Notes: generated by a model from the letters alone, not told the origin. Shown: positions 8,760 through 18,246, numbered from the stretch's first letter. The stretch: DNA of 64,000 bases from Algoriphagus sp. (GCA_029945945.1 JAQSDM010000007.1:1-64000); one strand, 5' to 3'. Numbers and translations: made by a program.

Positions 8760-9854
8760 ATGGAAGATCAAATCAAACACGTTCAACTCAATGACCTGCA
8801 CACAGCCCTTGGTGGTAAGATGGTGCCTTTCGCCGGTTTCAATATGCCGGTGCGATACAGTTCGGATATGGAAGAACACCTCTGCGTGCGCAATGGAGTT
8901 GGGGTTTTTGATGTTTCCCACATGGGAGAATTCATGGTCGAAGGACCTGAAGCTCTGAATCTGATTCAAAAAGTAACTTCTAACGACGCTTCCACCCTTG
9001 TGGATGGACAGTGTCAATATTCTTGCTTTCCTAACGAAACAGGTGGAATCGTAGACGATCTGATTGTCTATAAGTTTGCTGACGAAAAATACATGCTCGT
9101 CGTGAACGCTTCCAATATCGAAAAGGATTGGAACTGGGTAAATTCCCACAACACAATGGGCGCTAAGCTGACGAATATCTCTGACGAGTATTCACTTTTT
9201 GCGGTGCAGGGTCCAAAGGCCGTCGAGGCAGTACAATCTCTGACTCCTGTCAATCTATCCGAAATTAAGTTTTACCATTTCACCGTCGGTGAGTTTGCCG
9301 GTGTGAAAGACGTGATCATCTCCGGAACAGGCTACACCGGAGCAGGTGGATTTGAGATTTATGTGAAAAATAAAGATGCTGAGCATGTATGGAATGCGAT
9401 TTTCGAAGCTGGAAAATCCTTTGACATCAAGCCAATCGGTCTGGGTGCCAGAGATACGTTGAGACTTGAAATGGGTTACTGCCTATATGGAAATGACATC
9501 ACCGATACCACTTCCCCAATTGAAGCAGGTTTAGGCTGGATCACCAAATTCACCAAGAATTTCACCAACTCCGAAGCGCTTAAAAAGCAAAAAGAGGAAG
9601 GAGTAACCCGCAAACTGGTTGGCTTCATCATGCAAGAGCGCGGAATCCCAAGAGGACATTACCCAATCGTAAACGAAGCCGGTGAAACTATCGGAGAAGT
9701 GACTTCCGGAACTCAATCTCCAAGCATGGGTTTGGGAATCGGGATGGGCTACGTGAAAACAGCATACAGCAAGCTGGGCACTGAAATCTTCATTCAGGTG
9801 AGAAATAAAAACCTGAAAGCAAAAATCGAAAAACTCCCTTTGCTGAAAGCTTGA
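8760..9854 (+). CDS. gcvT: Aminomethyltransferase, glycine cleavage T protein
   Basis: In the glycine cleavage system, this protein transfers the aminomethyl group from lipoyl-H protein to tetrahydrofolate, releasing ammonia. It is 364 residues from the ATG at 8760, which is the family length. The frame is open further upstream, but a -7 box at 8729 and the usual N-terminus favour 8760. Typical motifs are [15 protein letters not shown] near 17, FDVSHMGE at 50-57, [10 protein letters not shown] near 97 with the catalytic aspartate, and [18 protein letters not shown]. The stop TGA overlaps the comB ATG by one base, so the two are translationally coupled. gcvP and gcvH are not in the window. Confidence 0.95.
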   Translation: MEDQIKHVQLNDLHTALGGKMVPFAGFNMPVRYSSDMEEHLCVRNGVGVFDVSHMGEFMVEGPEALNLIQKVTSNDASTLVDGQCQYSCFPNETGGIVDDLIVYKFADEKYMLVVNASNIEKDWNWVNSHNTMGAKLTNISDEYSLFAVQGPKAVEAVQSLTPVNLSEIKFYHFTVGEFAGVKDVIISGTGYTGAGGFEIYVKNKDAEHVWNAIFEAGKSFDIKPIGLGARDTLRLEMGYCLYGNDITDTTSPIEAGLGWITKFTKNFTNSEALKKQKEEGVTRKLVGFIMQERGIPRGHYPIVNEAGETIGEVTSGTQSPSMGLGIGMGYVKTAYSKLGTEIFIQVRNKNLKAKIEKLPLLKA

Positions 9855-10567
9855 TGAGAAAAGTTGAGGTCTGCTTTAGTCCTGAGTTAATTCACCTGCA
9901 TGAACTCAAAGGCAAGATCGTAGTAGTGGTTGATATTTTTCGAGCCACTTCAACGATGGTTGCCGCTTTGGCTCATGGGATCTCGGAGATTAAAACTTTC
10001 GCAGAACTGGAAGAATGCCGGGCGATGGGCGATCAAGATTATCTAATTGCAGGGGAAAGGGATGGATTGACTGCTCCCGGATTCGAAATGGGCAATTCTC
10101 CGGTAGCCTATCTTGCCGGTGATTTTGCAGGTAGGAAACTCGCCATGACTACAACGAACGGAACCCAGGCGATTCATAAGTCAGCAGGCGCTTTTGAAAT
10201 CCTGATCGGCGCTTTCCCTAATCTGGCAGCAACCACCCGATATATTCAGTCTCTGGAGAAAGATGTGCTCATTCACTGCGCGGGCTGGAAAGGAAGGTTT
10301 AATCTGGAAGATTCTCTCTACGCCGGAGCTTTGGTAAGCGCTCTGAGAAATTCACATTCCCCGGACGAAGACGGAGCTTTGGCCATGCTGGCTCTTTTCG
10401 AAAAGGAAGGCCATGATTTGAAAGGCTTTCTTTCGCAGGCCTCCCATGCCAAGCGTCTCCAAAACCACCACATTGAAGCAGATATCGATTTTTGCCTCAC
10501 GCTGGATTTATATGAGTTGGTTGGAAAAGTGGATGAAAGAGGTTTTTTGGTGAAGGAATCAGTTTAA
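9854..10567 (+). CDS. comB: 2-phosphosulfolactate phosphatase
   Basis: ComB-family enzymes dephosphorylate 2-phosphosulfolactate to sulfolactate with Mg2+. The 237-residue protein shows VVVDIFRATST (24-34), LIAGERDG (64-71), GNSP (80-83) and MTTTNGTQA (98-106), the hallmarks of the family. I chose the ATG at 9854, which overlaps the gcvT stop (TGATG), over the adjacent TTG. ComB was defined in coenzyme M synthesis, but the partners comA and comC are not next to it. In bacteria of this group the route may feed sulfonate metabolism; that is inference. The actual substrate remains uncertain. Confidence 0.85.
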   Translation: MRKVEVCFSPELIHLHELKGKIVVVVDIFRATSTMVAALAHGISEIKTFAELEECRAMGDQDYLIAGERDGLTAPGFEMGNSPVAYLAGDFAGRKLAMTTTNGTQAIHKSAGAFEILIGAFPNLAATTRYIQSLEKDVLIHCAGWKGRFNLEDSLYAGALVSALRNSHSPDEDGALAMLALFEKEGHDLKGFLSQASHAKRLQNHHIEADIDFCLTLDLYELVGKVDERGFLVKESV

Positions 10568-10724
10568 TTTTTTCGATAGCTGATTAGATAAAAGCCTGAA
10601 GTTCTTGAAATCCAGTCCTGTTTTTACTCTTGAAATCCTAAAAATCTTCTTCAAATTTGACCTAAGTCATGATATTTCCAGAGCTTTTTAAGTAGAATTA
10701 CCCACCATCAAATTTTAAAAAACC

Positions 10725-10970
10725 ATGATCAAAAAACATCCATTAGCCGAAGAATTCCCTGAGTTTGCAGAGAAGATCCATGAACTGAAAGTCGAGGATG
10801 AAGATTTTAAAGCCCTATACGATGAGTATGATGAACTGGACCACGAGATCTATAATATCGAGTCTGAAGTAGATCCTACATCTGACGAAGTTCTGAATCA
10901 ACTTCGCATTGAGCGATTAAGAATCAAAGACGAGATTTACGAAATATTAAAAGGAGAGGAAGAAGAATAA
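10725..10970 (+). CDS. YdcH/DUF465-like small protein
   Basis: The 81-residue, very acidic, all-helical protein fits the DUF465 (YdcH) pattern: HPLAEEFPEF near the start, then a two-helix coiled coil (IHELK, FKALYDEYDELDHEIYNIE), and ERLRIKDEIYEIL near the end. The function of the family is not established. It has its own upstream gap of 157 nt and is followed by a strong terminator, so it is probably monocistronic. Confidence 0.8.
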   Translation: MIKKHPLAEEFPEFAEKIHELKVEDEDFKALYDEYDELDHEIYNIESEVDPTSDEVLNQLRIERLRIKDEIYEILKGEEEE

Positions 10971-10975
10971 ACCCC

Positions 10976-11009
10976 AAAAAAGCCCGAACTGACAGTTCGG
11001 GCTTTTTTT
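10976..11009. terminator. Bidirectional intrinsic terminator
   Basis: A 15-bp perfect stem (AAAAAAGCCCGAACT with AGTTCGGGCTTTTTT) closes on a GAC loop, with T-tracts on both strands. It serves the small YdcH-like gene and the convergent DUF1080 gene. Confidence 0.9.
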
Positions 11010-11027
11010 GTGCTTTCGGTTTGGCTC

Positions 11028-11828
11028 TTACTTCTTTGCCAAAGGCATCAGTTCCACTTTTCTGAAAAATATCTCTGCCCCTTCTGATTGAATTTGAATA
11101 CGGCCTTTGCTTGGCTTTACACTTTTAGCATAATTTACAAGTTTCCCATTCAGGTAAATCGTGATTTCATCACCCTCCACCACACATTCGACTTTATTCC
11201 ACTTTCCTACCGGTTTCTCCACCTCCTGAGACCCCCGAAAATCTATCTCGTCTTTCCAGTTTGGATCCCGGCCATACCAATTGATCCTTCCACCATTAAT
11301 GGTTGCAAGTTCTCCTCCAGGTTGGAAAATATAAGAACTGCCTTGCTTTTGAGATGCCACCGGACTTGTAATGCTGAAGTTTTTGCTTCCATCTCCTACT
11401 ACTATAAAATCACCTGTTCCTCCCTCTATCAACTGGCATTCGATGGAATGCATCCAGATTCCATCAGAAGCTCCATCCTCTCCCACGGAATGCAGAAGAA
11501 TCCCCGAATCCCGTGCATTTTCCAATCTGGGATCAAAGGTTTTTCCTCCCCATTTGAACTCAACGATAAGCCGATAATTCTCGAATTCTTCATTGGTTGT
11601 GATTCCGCCCCACTCCTCTCCTGAAATCCGGATCATGCCATCCTGAACCGTAAACACATTCTTCGGATCACTATCTCGTCCACGGTTTTGCACAAATTTG
11701 TACCAACCATACAGGTTTTTCCCATTGAAGAGGGTGACTTTATTTTTTATGCCTTGTTCTGATTGGATCTGGGAAAAGGCTGTGATTGAGAAAATCAACA
11801 GGAGCGATATCAGGAGGACTTTTTTCAT
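11028..11828 (-). CDS. Exported 3-keto-disaccharide hydrolase / DUF1080 family protein
   Basis: The 266-residue protein begins with a Sec signal peptide (MKKVLLISLLLIFSITAFSQ), so I chose the ATG at 11828 over the open extension to 11852. The mature part has DUF1080 features: FNGKNLYGWY, a concanavalin-like beta sandwich, SGILLHSVGEDG, IECQLIEGGTGDF and WNKVECVVEGDEITIYLNGKLVN. Several members of the family hydrolyse 3-keto-glycosides in the periplasm. It is the last gene of a minus-strand set with a PIG-L deacetylase and an SDR, which fits carbohydrate breakdown, though the substrate is unknown. Confidence 0.85.
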   Translation of the reverse strand: MKKVLLISLLLIFSITAFSQIQSEQGIKNKVTLFNGKNLYGWYKFVQNRGRDSDPKNVFTVQDGMIRISGEEWGGITTNEEFENYRLIVEFKWGGKTFDPRLENARDSGILLHSVGEDGASDGIWMHSIECQLIEGGTGDFIVVGDGSKNFSITSPVASQKQGSSYIFQPGGELATINGGRINWYGRDPNWKDEIDFRGSQEVEKPVGKWNKVECVVEGDEITIYLNGKLVNYAKSVKPSKGRIQIQSEGAEIFFRKVELMPLAKK

Positions 11829-11859
11829 AGGGTATTTTAGGTTTTTAAACAAAGGTCAA

Positions 11860-12621
11860 TCACAGGATAGAGGAAGGAGAGTTTTTCCCATTGAGTTTTA
11901 TGAAAGCCTCTGCTGCCGGCACTCCGGCTTCCATGCCCCGGAATTTCTCCATCGCCTCATGTCCGCAAGCATAGATACCGACCGGATCCTGACTTACATG
12001 AGAGAATAACGCCTTTCGTTTGGTTTCCTGTTCATTCGAAATATCCACATAATCTGTGGGATGAAATGTCATCGTTTGTTCACCGGCGCAAACTTCATAA
12101 AAGTAAATCTGGAATTTTTTCTTGGTCCTCAGTCCTGCCTGCATCGTCAGCATACTTGCTGCCTGATGATCTCGATGGGAATCAATTGGCCACTGCGTGA
12201 AAACCAAATCGGGTTTCTCGTTTTCCATGAACTCCGTCATTTTGGAGATCCACTCATTATTGACCATCGTATTACCATCAACCTGACCAAGGAAGGAATG
12301 GTTGACTTTCAGAATCGAACAAGCTGCTACCGCTTCTTTTGTTCGAATACTTGCAGCTTCATCGGCAGATTTTCCTTCAATTCCTCCTTCTCCACGAGTC
12401 AGATACAAGACTTTCACGTCATGGCCTGCTGCACTAAACTTTGCCAAAGTTCCTCCACATCCGCTTTCCGGATCGTCAGGATGACCACCGACACAAATCA
12501 CTTTGAGTTTGGTGCTCTGATCTTCTGATTTTGTCTGAGCAAGCGCAGAAAGCGGCAATGTTGCCAAACTTAACAAGGACGCTTTTTTGAAGAATTCCCT
12601 TCTTGTGTTTTTTTGATTCAT
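11860..12621 (-). CDS. Tat-exported PIG-L family deacetylase
   Basis: The 253-residue protein starts with a twin-arginine signal (NTRREFFKK, then SLLSLATLPLSALAQ). The PIG-L/LmbE zinc site is visible: GHPDDPE with His47, Asp49 and Asp50, and SHRDHQ with His152. The family removes acetyl groups from N-acetylglucosaminyl compounds and related glycoconjugates. Export by Tat suggests it folds with zinc in the cytoplasm before transport. Spacing to the neighbours is 11 nt upstream and 31 nt downstream, as expected for one operon with the SDR and the DUF1080 hydrolase. Confidence 0.88.
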   Translation of the reverse strand: MNQKNTRREFFKKASLLSLATLPLSALAQTKSEDQSTKLKVICVGGHPDDPESGCGGTLAKFSAAGHDVKVLYLTRGEGGIEGKSADEAASIRTKEAVAACSILKVNHSFLGQVDGNTMVNNEWISKMTEFMENEKPDLVFTQWPIDSHRDHQAASMLTMQAGLRTKKKFQIYFYEVCAGEQTMTFHPTDYVDISNEQETKRKALFSHVSQDPVGIYACGHEAMEKFRGMEAGVPAAEAFIKLNGKNSPSSIL

Positions 12622-12632
12622 GGGTTATTTAT

Positions 12633-13391
12633 TTACTTGACCAAAATCCCTCCATCAATCGTGTAAGCCGAACCGGTAATCCAGGATGCTTCATCGGAAA
12701 CCAAAAACAAGGCAAGCGAAGCAATGTCTTCCGGACGTCCAAGGCGCTTCATCAGTGTATTATTGGCGGTTTGCTGCACGATTGTTTCAGGGTCTTCAAA
12801 TGCTTTGGCTGAATCCCAAATCAAAGGCGTATCCACCGGCCCCGGACAGATTGTATTAACTCGGATAATGGGTCCATAGTCGAGCGCCATCTCTTTCACC
12901 AATGCGACCAACCCTGCTTTGCTTGCGCAATACGCCGCATGATTGGGAAAGCTTTTGAACGCTGCAATAGAACTGTTCGCCAGTATGACTCCCTTCCCGT
13001 TTTTCTGCATTTCGGGAATCGCAAATCGGCTCAGGTAAAAGACGGAGTTCAGATTGGCGCTGATCGTTTCATTCCATTCTTCGAAGGAAATATCCGTCAC
13101 CGACCCCAACCCCAATTTTCCGGCATTGGTCACGACGATATCGAGCTTCCCGAAATTATGAATGGCTTCCCGGACCAGCGTTTCATTCACCGCTATTTGG
13201 GAAATATCCCCAGCTATAAATACTGCCTTTCCACCCTGTCCAGTCAGATTACGTTCCAATTCCTTCCCGCGGATCTCATCTCGACCGCTTAAAATCACGG
13301 AAGCTCCTTCCACCACAAATCGTTCGGCCATGGCTTTTCCCATGCCGCTAGTCGCCCCGGTAATAATGGCTGTCTTTCCTTGCAATCTCAT
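12633..13391 (-). CDS. SDR family oxidoreductase (FabG-like)
   Basis: The 252-residue classical SDR has TGATSGMG at 11-18, NAG at 89-91, the catalytic Ser140, Tyr154 and Lys158 (YCASK), and the C-terminal glycine-rich SAYTIDGG typical of glucose/3-oxoacyl dehydrogenase-like members. It is cytoplasmic and likely oxidises or reduces a sugar or hydroxy compound. It lies 11 nt upstream of the Tat PIG-L deacetylase on the same strand and probably shares its transcript. The substrate cannot be deduced. Confidence 0.9.
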   Translation of the reverse strand: MRLQGKTAIITGATSGMGKAMAERFVVEGASVILSGRDEIRGKELERNLTGQGGKAVFIAGDISQIAVNETLVREAIHNFGKLDIVVTNAGKLGLGSVTDISFEEWNETISANLNSVFYLSRFAIPEMQKNGKGVILANSSIAAFKSFPNHAAYCASKAGLVALVKEMALDYGPIIRVNTICPGPVDTPLIWDSAKAFEDPETIVQQTANNTLMKRLGRPEDIASLALFLVSDEASWITGSAYTIDGGILVK

Positions 13392-13469
13392 TTTTGGGAT
13401 TATTTGAATGTGAATTTTTTCTTGAAACGGTGTAACGCGCCAGCAGAGTCGCTAGCAGGAAAGTCATAC

Positions 13470-13808
13470 TTACTTCAGTTTCTCATTATCCTTGTGCCTG
13501 TTCAGGTCGCGGATATTCTTCTTTTCGAAGTTCTTTTTCATCGCCTCAGTCAGATCCACTCCGGTTTGATTTGCCAAACAGATCAGCACCCACAGCACAT
13601 CAGCCATCTCGTCTCCCAAGTCCCGGCCTTTGTCGGATTCTTTGAAAGACTGCTCTCCGTAGGTTCGGGACATGATCCGCGCCAACTCCCCCACTTCCTC
13701 CATTAGAATGGTCATATTGGTGAGTTCGTTGAAGTAGCGCACACCGACGGTTTTGATCCATTGATCAACCTGGGCTTGGGCCTCAGAAAGGGTGATTTCA
13801 GTTTTCAT
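13470..13808 (-). CDS. MazG-like nucleotide pyrophosphohydrolase
   Basis: The 112-residue all-alpha protein has the MazG/all-alpha NTP-PPase metal site: MEEVGELA with Glu37, Glu38 and Glu41, and GDEMADVL with Glu67 and Asp70. Such enzymes hydrolyse non-canonical or surplus (d)NTPs to the monophosphate and pyrophosphate. It is a single-domain form, not the two-domain E. coli MazG. It is 78 nt upstream of the SDR operon on the same strand, so co-transcription is possible but not evident. Confidence 0.85.
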   Translation of the reverse strand: MKTEITLSEAQAQVDQWIKTVGVRYFNELTNMTILMEEVGELARIMSRTYGEQSFKESDKGRDLGDEMADVLWVLICLANQTGVDLTEAMKKNFEKKNIRDLNRHKDNEKLK

Positions 13809-14011
13809 AATTCGAATACAAAAGGATGTTGAAATTAGAGATTGGCCAAAGGGGATGCAACACTAATTTGCTTGATTGGCTTATTAATCTCAAAGACCAC
13901 GGATACCGGTTATGTATTTTTGGAGGAAGGAATTTAGGCTTAATTCTTATCTTCATTCGCAGGAACTCGTCCTAAAACCAATCCTATATCCTTCTTTCAT
14001 GAAATCGAGCA

Positions 14012-14025
14012 TGACGTATACGTCA
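14012..14025. promoter_or_regulatory. 14-bp perfect palindrome upstream of the M81 peptidase
   Basis: TGACGTATACGTCA is perfectly self-complementary and lies 65 nt before the ATG at 14090, in a non-coding gap of 281 nt. It has the size and place of a dimer-bound operator, but no regulator gene lies next to it. The remainder of the 13809-14089 gap shows nothing else I can name. Confidence 0.35.
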
Positions 14026-14089
14026 CACACTGGTATGATTATCGACCATGCGAGATTCCATATGGCTAATAAAAATCAATTATAATCAT

Positions 14090-15646
14090 ATGAAAAACTC
14101 CATTTTTGCTTTCTTACTTTTGGTAATCGCAATTGCCTGCAACCCCAAAGAAGTTGAAAAACCACTTCCGCGAATTGCAATTGCGGGTTTGGCGATCGAA
14201 TCGAGCACTTTCTCTCCGGCACTGACGCATGAGGATGCTTTCAAAGCCAGAGTCGATGAGGATGTTTTTACTTTTTACCCCTTTTTGGCAGCAGATTCGG
14301 CAGATAGGAAGCGGGCTGTCTGGATTCCAACGCTGAGAGCGCATGCACTTCCCGGCGGAACTGTGACAAGGGAAGCGTATGAATCACTTGTAAATCAAAC
14401 TTTGGAACGGCTGAAAGCAAACCTTCCCTATGACGGTCTGTTTTTTGACATTCATGGAGCCATGAGTGTGGTGGGTTTGGATGATCCAGAGGGTGATTTT
14501 ATCATTCGGGTGAGAGAAGTTGTTGGACCGGAGACGCTCATTTCAACCTCCATGGATTTGCATGGGAATGTTTCTATGCGTCTTGCGGAAAACACAGATT
14601 TGATTACCTGCTATAGAATGGCTCCTCATGAAGATGCGCTGGAATCGAAGAAAAGAGCGGTGGAAAACCTTCTGGATCGACTGGAAAGCGGTAAAGGGAA
14701 ACCTGCTTTCAAGGCATGGATCCCTGTTCCTATCCTACTTCCCGGGGAAAAAACCAGCACCCGAATCGAACCCGGAAAGAGCCTGTATGCAAAAGTTGAC
14801 CCGTTCACAAAACAAGAAGGAATCATCGACGCAGCCATCTGGATCGGATATGCATGGGCAGACGAACTGCGAAATCATGCTGTGGTCATGGTAACAGGAG
14901 ACGATCAGGAAAAAGTAACTCAAGCTGCGGAAAGTCTGGCCAACAGCTTCTGGGCAGTGAGATCGGAGTTTGAATTTGTAGCGCCGGTGGCGACTTTGAA
15001 AGAAAGTCTGGACATGGCGATTGCCAGCCAAAAGAAACCGTTCATGATCAGCGATATGGGAGACAATCCTACCGCAGGCGGAGCGGGGGACGTAACCTGG
15101 ACTTTGCATGAGATTTTGGCACGTCCTGAATTCAAGTCTGCAAATGGCCCTTCCCTGATATATGCTTCCATTCCGGGACGAGAATTGGTGGAAAAAGCAA
15201 TTGCAGCAGGAGTCGGAGGAAAAGTGGAAGGTGAGGCAGGTGCCGCAGTGGATAGCCGATTTGCTCCTGCTATTAAACTATCCGGCACAGTGGAAGCCAT
15301 CAAACATGGAGACGCTGATGCCGAGACGGAAGTGGTCGTAAAGGTGGGTTCTGTTCATGTGATTGTGACCAAAAAGCGTAAGCCTTATCATTTGGAAAGT
15401 GACTTTACCAATTTGGGTTTGAATCCCCGTGAGACAGCGATCGTGGTCGTGAAAATCGGGTATCTGGTTCCGGAACTTTATGACATGCGAGGAGATTGGA
15501 TCATGGCTCAGACTCCCGGTGGAGTGGATCAGGATCTCGATCGACTTGGACACAAACGAATCATTCGCCCCATGTATCCGCTTGACAAAGACATGAAAGA
15601 TCCTGATTTGAAAGCAAGACTGGTTCGTTCTTCAGATAAGCTTTAA
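14090..15646 (+). CDS. M81 family metallopeptidase, MlrC (microcystinase C)-like lipoprotein
   Basis: From the ATG at 14090 the protein is 518 residues and starts with a lipoprotein signal (hydrophobic run ending AIAC, Cys17), placing it in the periplasm or on a membrane. M81 signatures follow: IAGLAIESSTFSP, FFDIHGAMSV, STSMDLHGNVS, RMAPHEDALE, MISDMGDNPTAGGAGD. MlrC-type enzymes are zinc peptidases that finish linearised microcystin breakdown; most relatives have unknown peptide substrates. The frame extends upstream to 14048, but those residues would hide the signal peptide. Its stop overlaps the convergent aminotransferase stop by 3 nt. Confidence 0.85.
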   Translation: MKNSIFAFLLLVIAIACNPKEVEKPLPRIAIAGLAIESSTFSPALTHEDAFKARVDEDVFTFYPFLAADSADRKRAVWIPTLRAHALPGGTVTREAYESLVNQTLERLKANLPYDGLFFDIHGAMSVVGLDDPEGDFIIRVREVVGPETLISTSMDLHGNVSMRLAENTDLITCYRMAPHEDALESKKRAVENLLDRLESGKGKPAFKAWIPVPILLPGEKTSTRIEPGKSLYAKVDPFTKQEGIIDAAIWIGYAWADELRNHAVVMVTGDDQEKVTQAAESLANSFWAVRSEFEFVAPVATLKESLDMAIASQKKPFMISDMGDNPTAGGAGDVTWTLHEILARPEFKSANGPSLIYASIPGRELVEKAIAAGVGGKVEGEAGAAVDSRFAPAIKLSGTVEAIKHGDADAETEVVVKVGSVHVIVTKKRKPYHLESDFTNLGLNPRETAIVVVKIGYLVPELYDMRGDWIMAQTPGGVDQDLDRLGHKRIIRPMYPLDKDMKDPDLKARLVRSSDKL

Positions 15647-16911
15647 GCCAACAAACCCTTTGTCACTATCAGGAAATTGTCTATTTCCTCCTTCGAATTG
15701 TAGATATGAGTTGAAACCCGGATGGCATTTACACCGCCTTCCGGTACTTGGCGAATTCGAAAGCCTGCTTTGGCCAGGCTATTCCCTAATTCCTGATAGC
15801 CCATATTTTTTGGGCGGAAAGAAATCAAGGATATTCTGGATTGAGGTTCTGAGGGAGTGAGAATTTCGATTTTATCCTTCAAGCCTGTCAATCCCTGATA
15901 GAGGTATTCATTCAATTCACGAATCCTGGACTCTATTTTTGCTTTGCCTATTTTGAGGTGAAAATCTGTCGCGGCAGCAACTCCGACGAAAAGCGACTTG
16001 CTTTGGGTACCGTAATCGTATCGGTGCGCCGACTCCACATACCCATTGAAGACGGGAGGATTCAGAGTTATATCCCAACCTGAATCGGTATGACCGCCTA
16101 TTTGGATCGCCTGCAATTCATCCAGCAACTCCTCTTTTACATACAGAAAACCTGTGCCGCTTGGCCCCAGCATCCATTTATGATAACATCCTGCGTAAAA
16201 ATCACAACCCAATTCCTTCAGGTTCAGATCAAATGAACCAGCTCCATGTGCTCCGTCTATGGCAGTGTAGATATTTTTGCCTCGGGCAAATTCTGAGATT
16301 TCTTTTATCGGAAAAACCAGGCCTGTCGTGCAGGTCACGTGGGGAATTCCGATCACTTTTGTTTTCGAAGTCACCAGATTTTTGATGATCTCCAGATTCT
16401 TTTCCTGAGTATCCGAAGGTTCAAAAGTCTTCAAAACGATTCCATGAAGCTTGGCCCGATTCAACCAGGGAAGCCCGCTTCCGGCATGCTCATGTTTGGT
16501 GAGAATGACTTCATCTCCAGCCTGAAGAGGCAATCCCCAAGCCATGATATTAATTCCTTCAGTTGTATTATGAGTGAGGCTGAGCTCTGTTGGTTTTATC
16601 CCCAGGTAATCAGCCAATTTTACTCTTTCCTGATCTGAATTTCCATATTCGCCCGAAGTATTTATTTTCGTCAAAGATCTATTCAAAGCTTCTAAAACAG
16701 AATTTGGTGCAGGACCAAAAGTCCCATTATTCATGTAAACCCGATCTTTCGTCAGTGGAAATGACTTCCTGAGTTCGGCCCAAAACTCCTCGCCCTCAAG
16801 CGAATTATCAACCTTGCTAGTCGTCGAAGCCGACGCTGAATTAATGCCCAGCAATGTTGGAACAGCTATTCCGGCAGTTAATTTTTGGAGAAAGGATCGG
16901 CGACTCTTCAT
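15643..16911 (-). CDS. Tat-exported class-V aminotransferase-fold PLP enzyme
   Basis: The 422-residue protein starts MKSRRSFLQK with a twin-arginine signal ending near SASAS, so I took the ATG at 16911 rather than the extension to 16956. The fold-type I PLP site is clear: AIDGAHGAG with Asp219, and CYHKWMLGPSGTG with the Schiff-base Lys245. It is closest in appearance to isopenicillin-N-epimerase-like and cysteine-desulfurase-like proteins. Tat export fits an enzyme that binds PLP before transport. It converges on the MlrC-like peptidase, whose product could be its substrate; this is a guess from position. Confidence 0.88.
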   Translation of the reverse strand: MKSRRSFLQKLTAGIAVPTLLGINSASASTTSKVDNSLEGEEFWAELRKSFPLTKDRVYMNNGTFGPAPNSVLEALNRSLTKINTSGEYGNSDQERVKLADYLGIKPTELSLTHNTTEGINIMAWGLPLQAGDEVILTKHEHAGSGLPWLNRAKLHGIVLKTFEPSDTQEKNLEIIKNLVTSKTKVIGIPHVTCTTGLVFPIKEISEFARGKNIYTAIDGAHGAGSFDLNLKELGCDFYAGCYHKWMLGPSGTGFLYVKEELLDELQAIQIGGHTDSGWDITLNPPVFNGYVESAHRYDYGTQSKSLFVGVAAATDFHLKIGKAKIESRIRELNEYLYQGLTGLKDKIEILTPSEPQSRISLISFRPKNMGYQELGNSLAKAGFRIRQVPEGGVNAIRVSTHIYNSKEEIDNFLIVTKGLLA

Positions 16912-17199
16912 AGGCGATTTAATAGGGAAGCATGAATTTGAAAACCAACCTAACATAACAAATTCATTAAACCGACCTGCACTTTAGGGTAATCTTTTTT
17001 TAAAAATTATTGATTTGAACTTGTTCCGAAATCCAGTTAATCGACTAAATAATTTCACCTGGCAAATCGGGAAATCCGGTTAGTTTTTGAGTTTAAGAAA
17101 TCGGATTGCCCTATTTGATTTTAGCGTTATTATATTCGATTAATCTCTTGATCCGCCGGTAAAAACCTCAAAAACCGTTTTCCAGAATTTCCTTCAAAC

Positions 17200-18246
17200 A
17201 TGAAAGCATTAGTCTTCGAATCCTTCAAATCAACCCCAAGTATCCAGCTTGTCCCGGATCCAACTCCCTCTTCAGATGGAGTAGTAATTGCAGTAAAAGC
17301 AACCGGACTTTGCCGAAGTGACTGGCATGGCTGGATGGGACACGATGAGGATATTGTCTTGCCACATGTTCCCGGTCATGAGTTTGCCGGAGTGATTTCA
17401 GCCATCGGGAAGGATGTGAAAAAATGGAAAATTGGCGATCGGGTGACGGTGCCATTTGTCTGCGCATGCGGCACGTGCGGAGAATGTGCTTCCGGCAATC
17501 ATCAGGTTTGCGATTATCAGTTTCAGCCTGGATTTACCCATTGGGGTTCTTTTGCTGAATTCGTGGCCATCGATCGTGCAGATGTGAATCTGGTGGCAAT
17601 GCCGGAAGAAATGGATTTTGCCACAGCAGCTAGTTTGGGATGTCGATTTGCAACTTCCTTTCGAGCTATCGTCTCTCAGGGAAAAGTTTCCGGTGGGCAA
17701 TGGGTAGCTGTCCACGGTTGCGGAGGAGTTGGACTCTCGGCGATTATGATTGCTTCAGCATTGGGTGCAAATGTGATTGCAATCGACATCGCTGAAGACA
17801 AACTCCAATTCGCAAAATCAATCGGTGCCGTAGCCACCGTCAATGCTAAAAAAAATCCACATGTGGTGGAACAAATCCGGGAAATCTCCAAAGGCGGAGT
17901 TCATGTTTCTTTGGATGCTCTTGGCAGTGCTGTCACCTGCTTCAACTCGGTGGCGAACCTTCGGAAAAGAGGAAAGCATATTCAGATTGGCCTGATGGTG
18001 GGAGATCATAAAAATGCACCTGTCCCAATGAATCTGGTGATTGCCAAAGAACTGGAAATCTATGGAAGTCACGGCATGCAGGCCTATCAGTACGAACTGC
18101 TGATGCAGATGATCCTGGCAGGAAAACTCGCCCCTCAGAAACTCATCGGAAAGCGTATCAGTCTGGAGCAAGCCGTAATTGACCTTCCGGCAATGGATTC
18201 TTTTCATGATTCGGGATTGACTATAATTGAGAGGTTTCGATACTAG
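17200..18246 (+). CDS. Zinc-dependent alcohol dehydrogenase
   Basis: This 348-residue medium-chain dehydrogenase oxidises alcohols or polyols with NAD(P). The catalytic-zinc ligands are Cys38, His60 (GHEFAG) and Cys148; the structural-zinc cysteines are 90, 93, 96 and 104 ([15 protein letters not shown]). The Rossmann glycine motif is GCGGVG in [13 protein letters not shown], followed by the NAD-binding acidic IDIAEDK. The 288-nt gap upstream (16912-17199) is AT-rich and shows no gene or clear regulatory element. Substrate is not predictable. Confidence 0.92.
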   Translation: MKALVFESFKSTPSIQLVPDPTPSSDGVVIAVKATGLCRSDWHGWMGHDEDIVLPHVPGHEFAGVISAIGKDVKKWKIGDRVTVPFVCACGTCGECASGNHQVCDYQFQPGFTHWGSFAEFVAIDRADVNLVAMPEEMDFATAASLGCRFATSFRAIVSQGKVSGGQWVAVHGCGGVGLSAIMIASALGANVIAIDIAEDKLQFAKSIGAVATVNAKKNPHVVEQIREISKGGVHVSLDALGSAVTCFNSVANLRKRGKHIQIGLMVGDHKNAPVPMNLVIAKELEIYGSHGMQAYQYELLMQMILAGKLAPQKLIGKRISLEQAVIDLPAMDSFHDSGLTIIERFRY

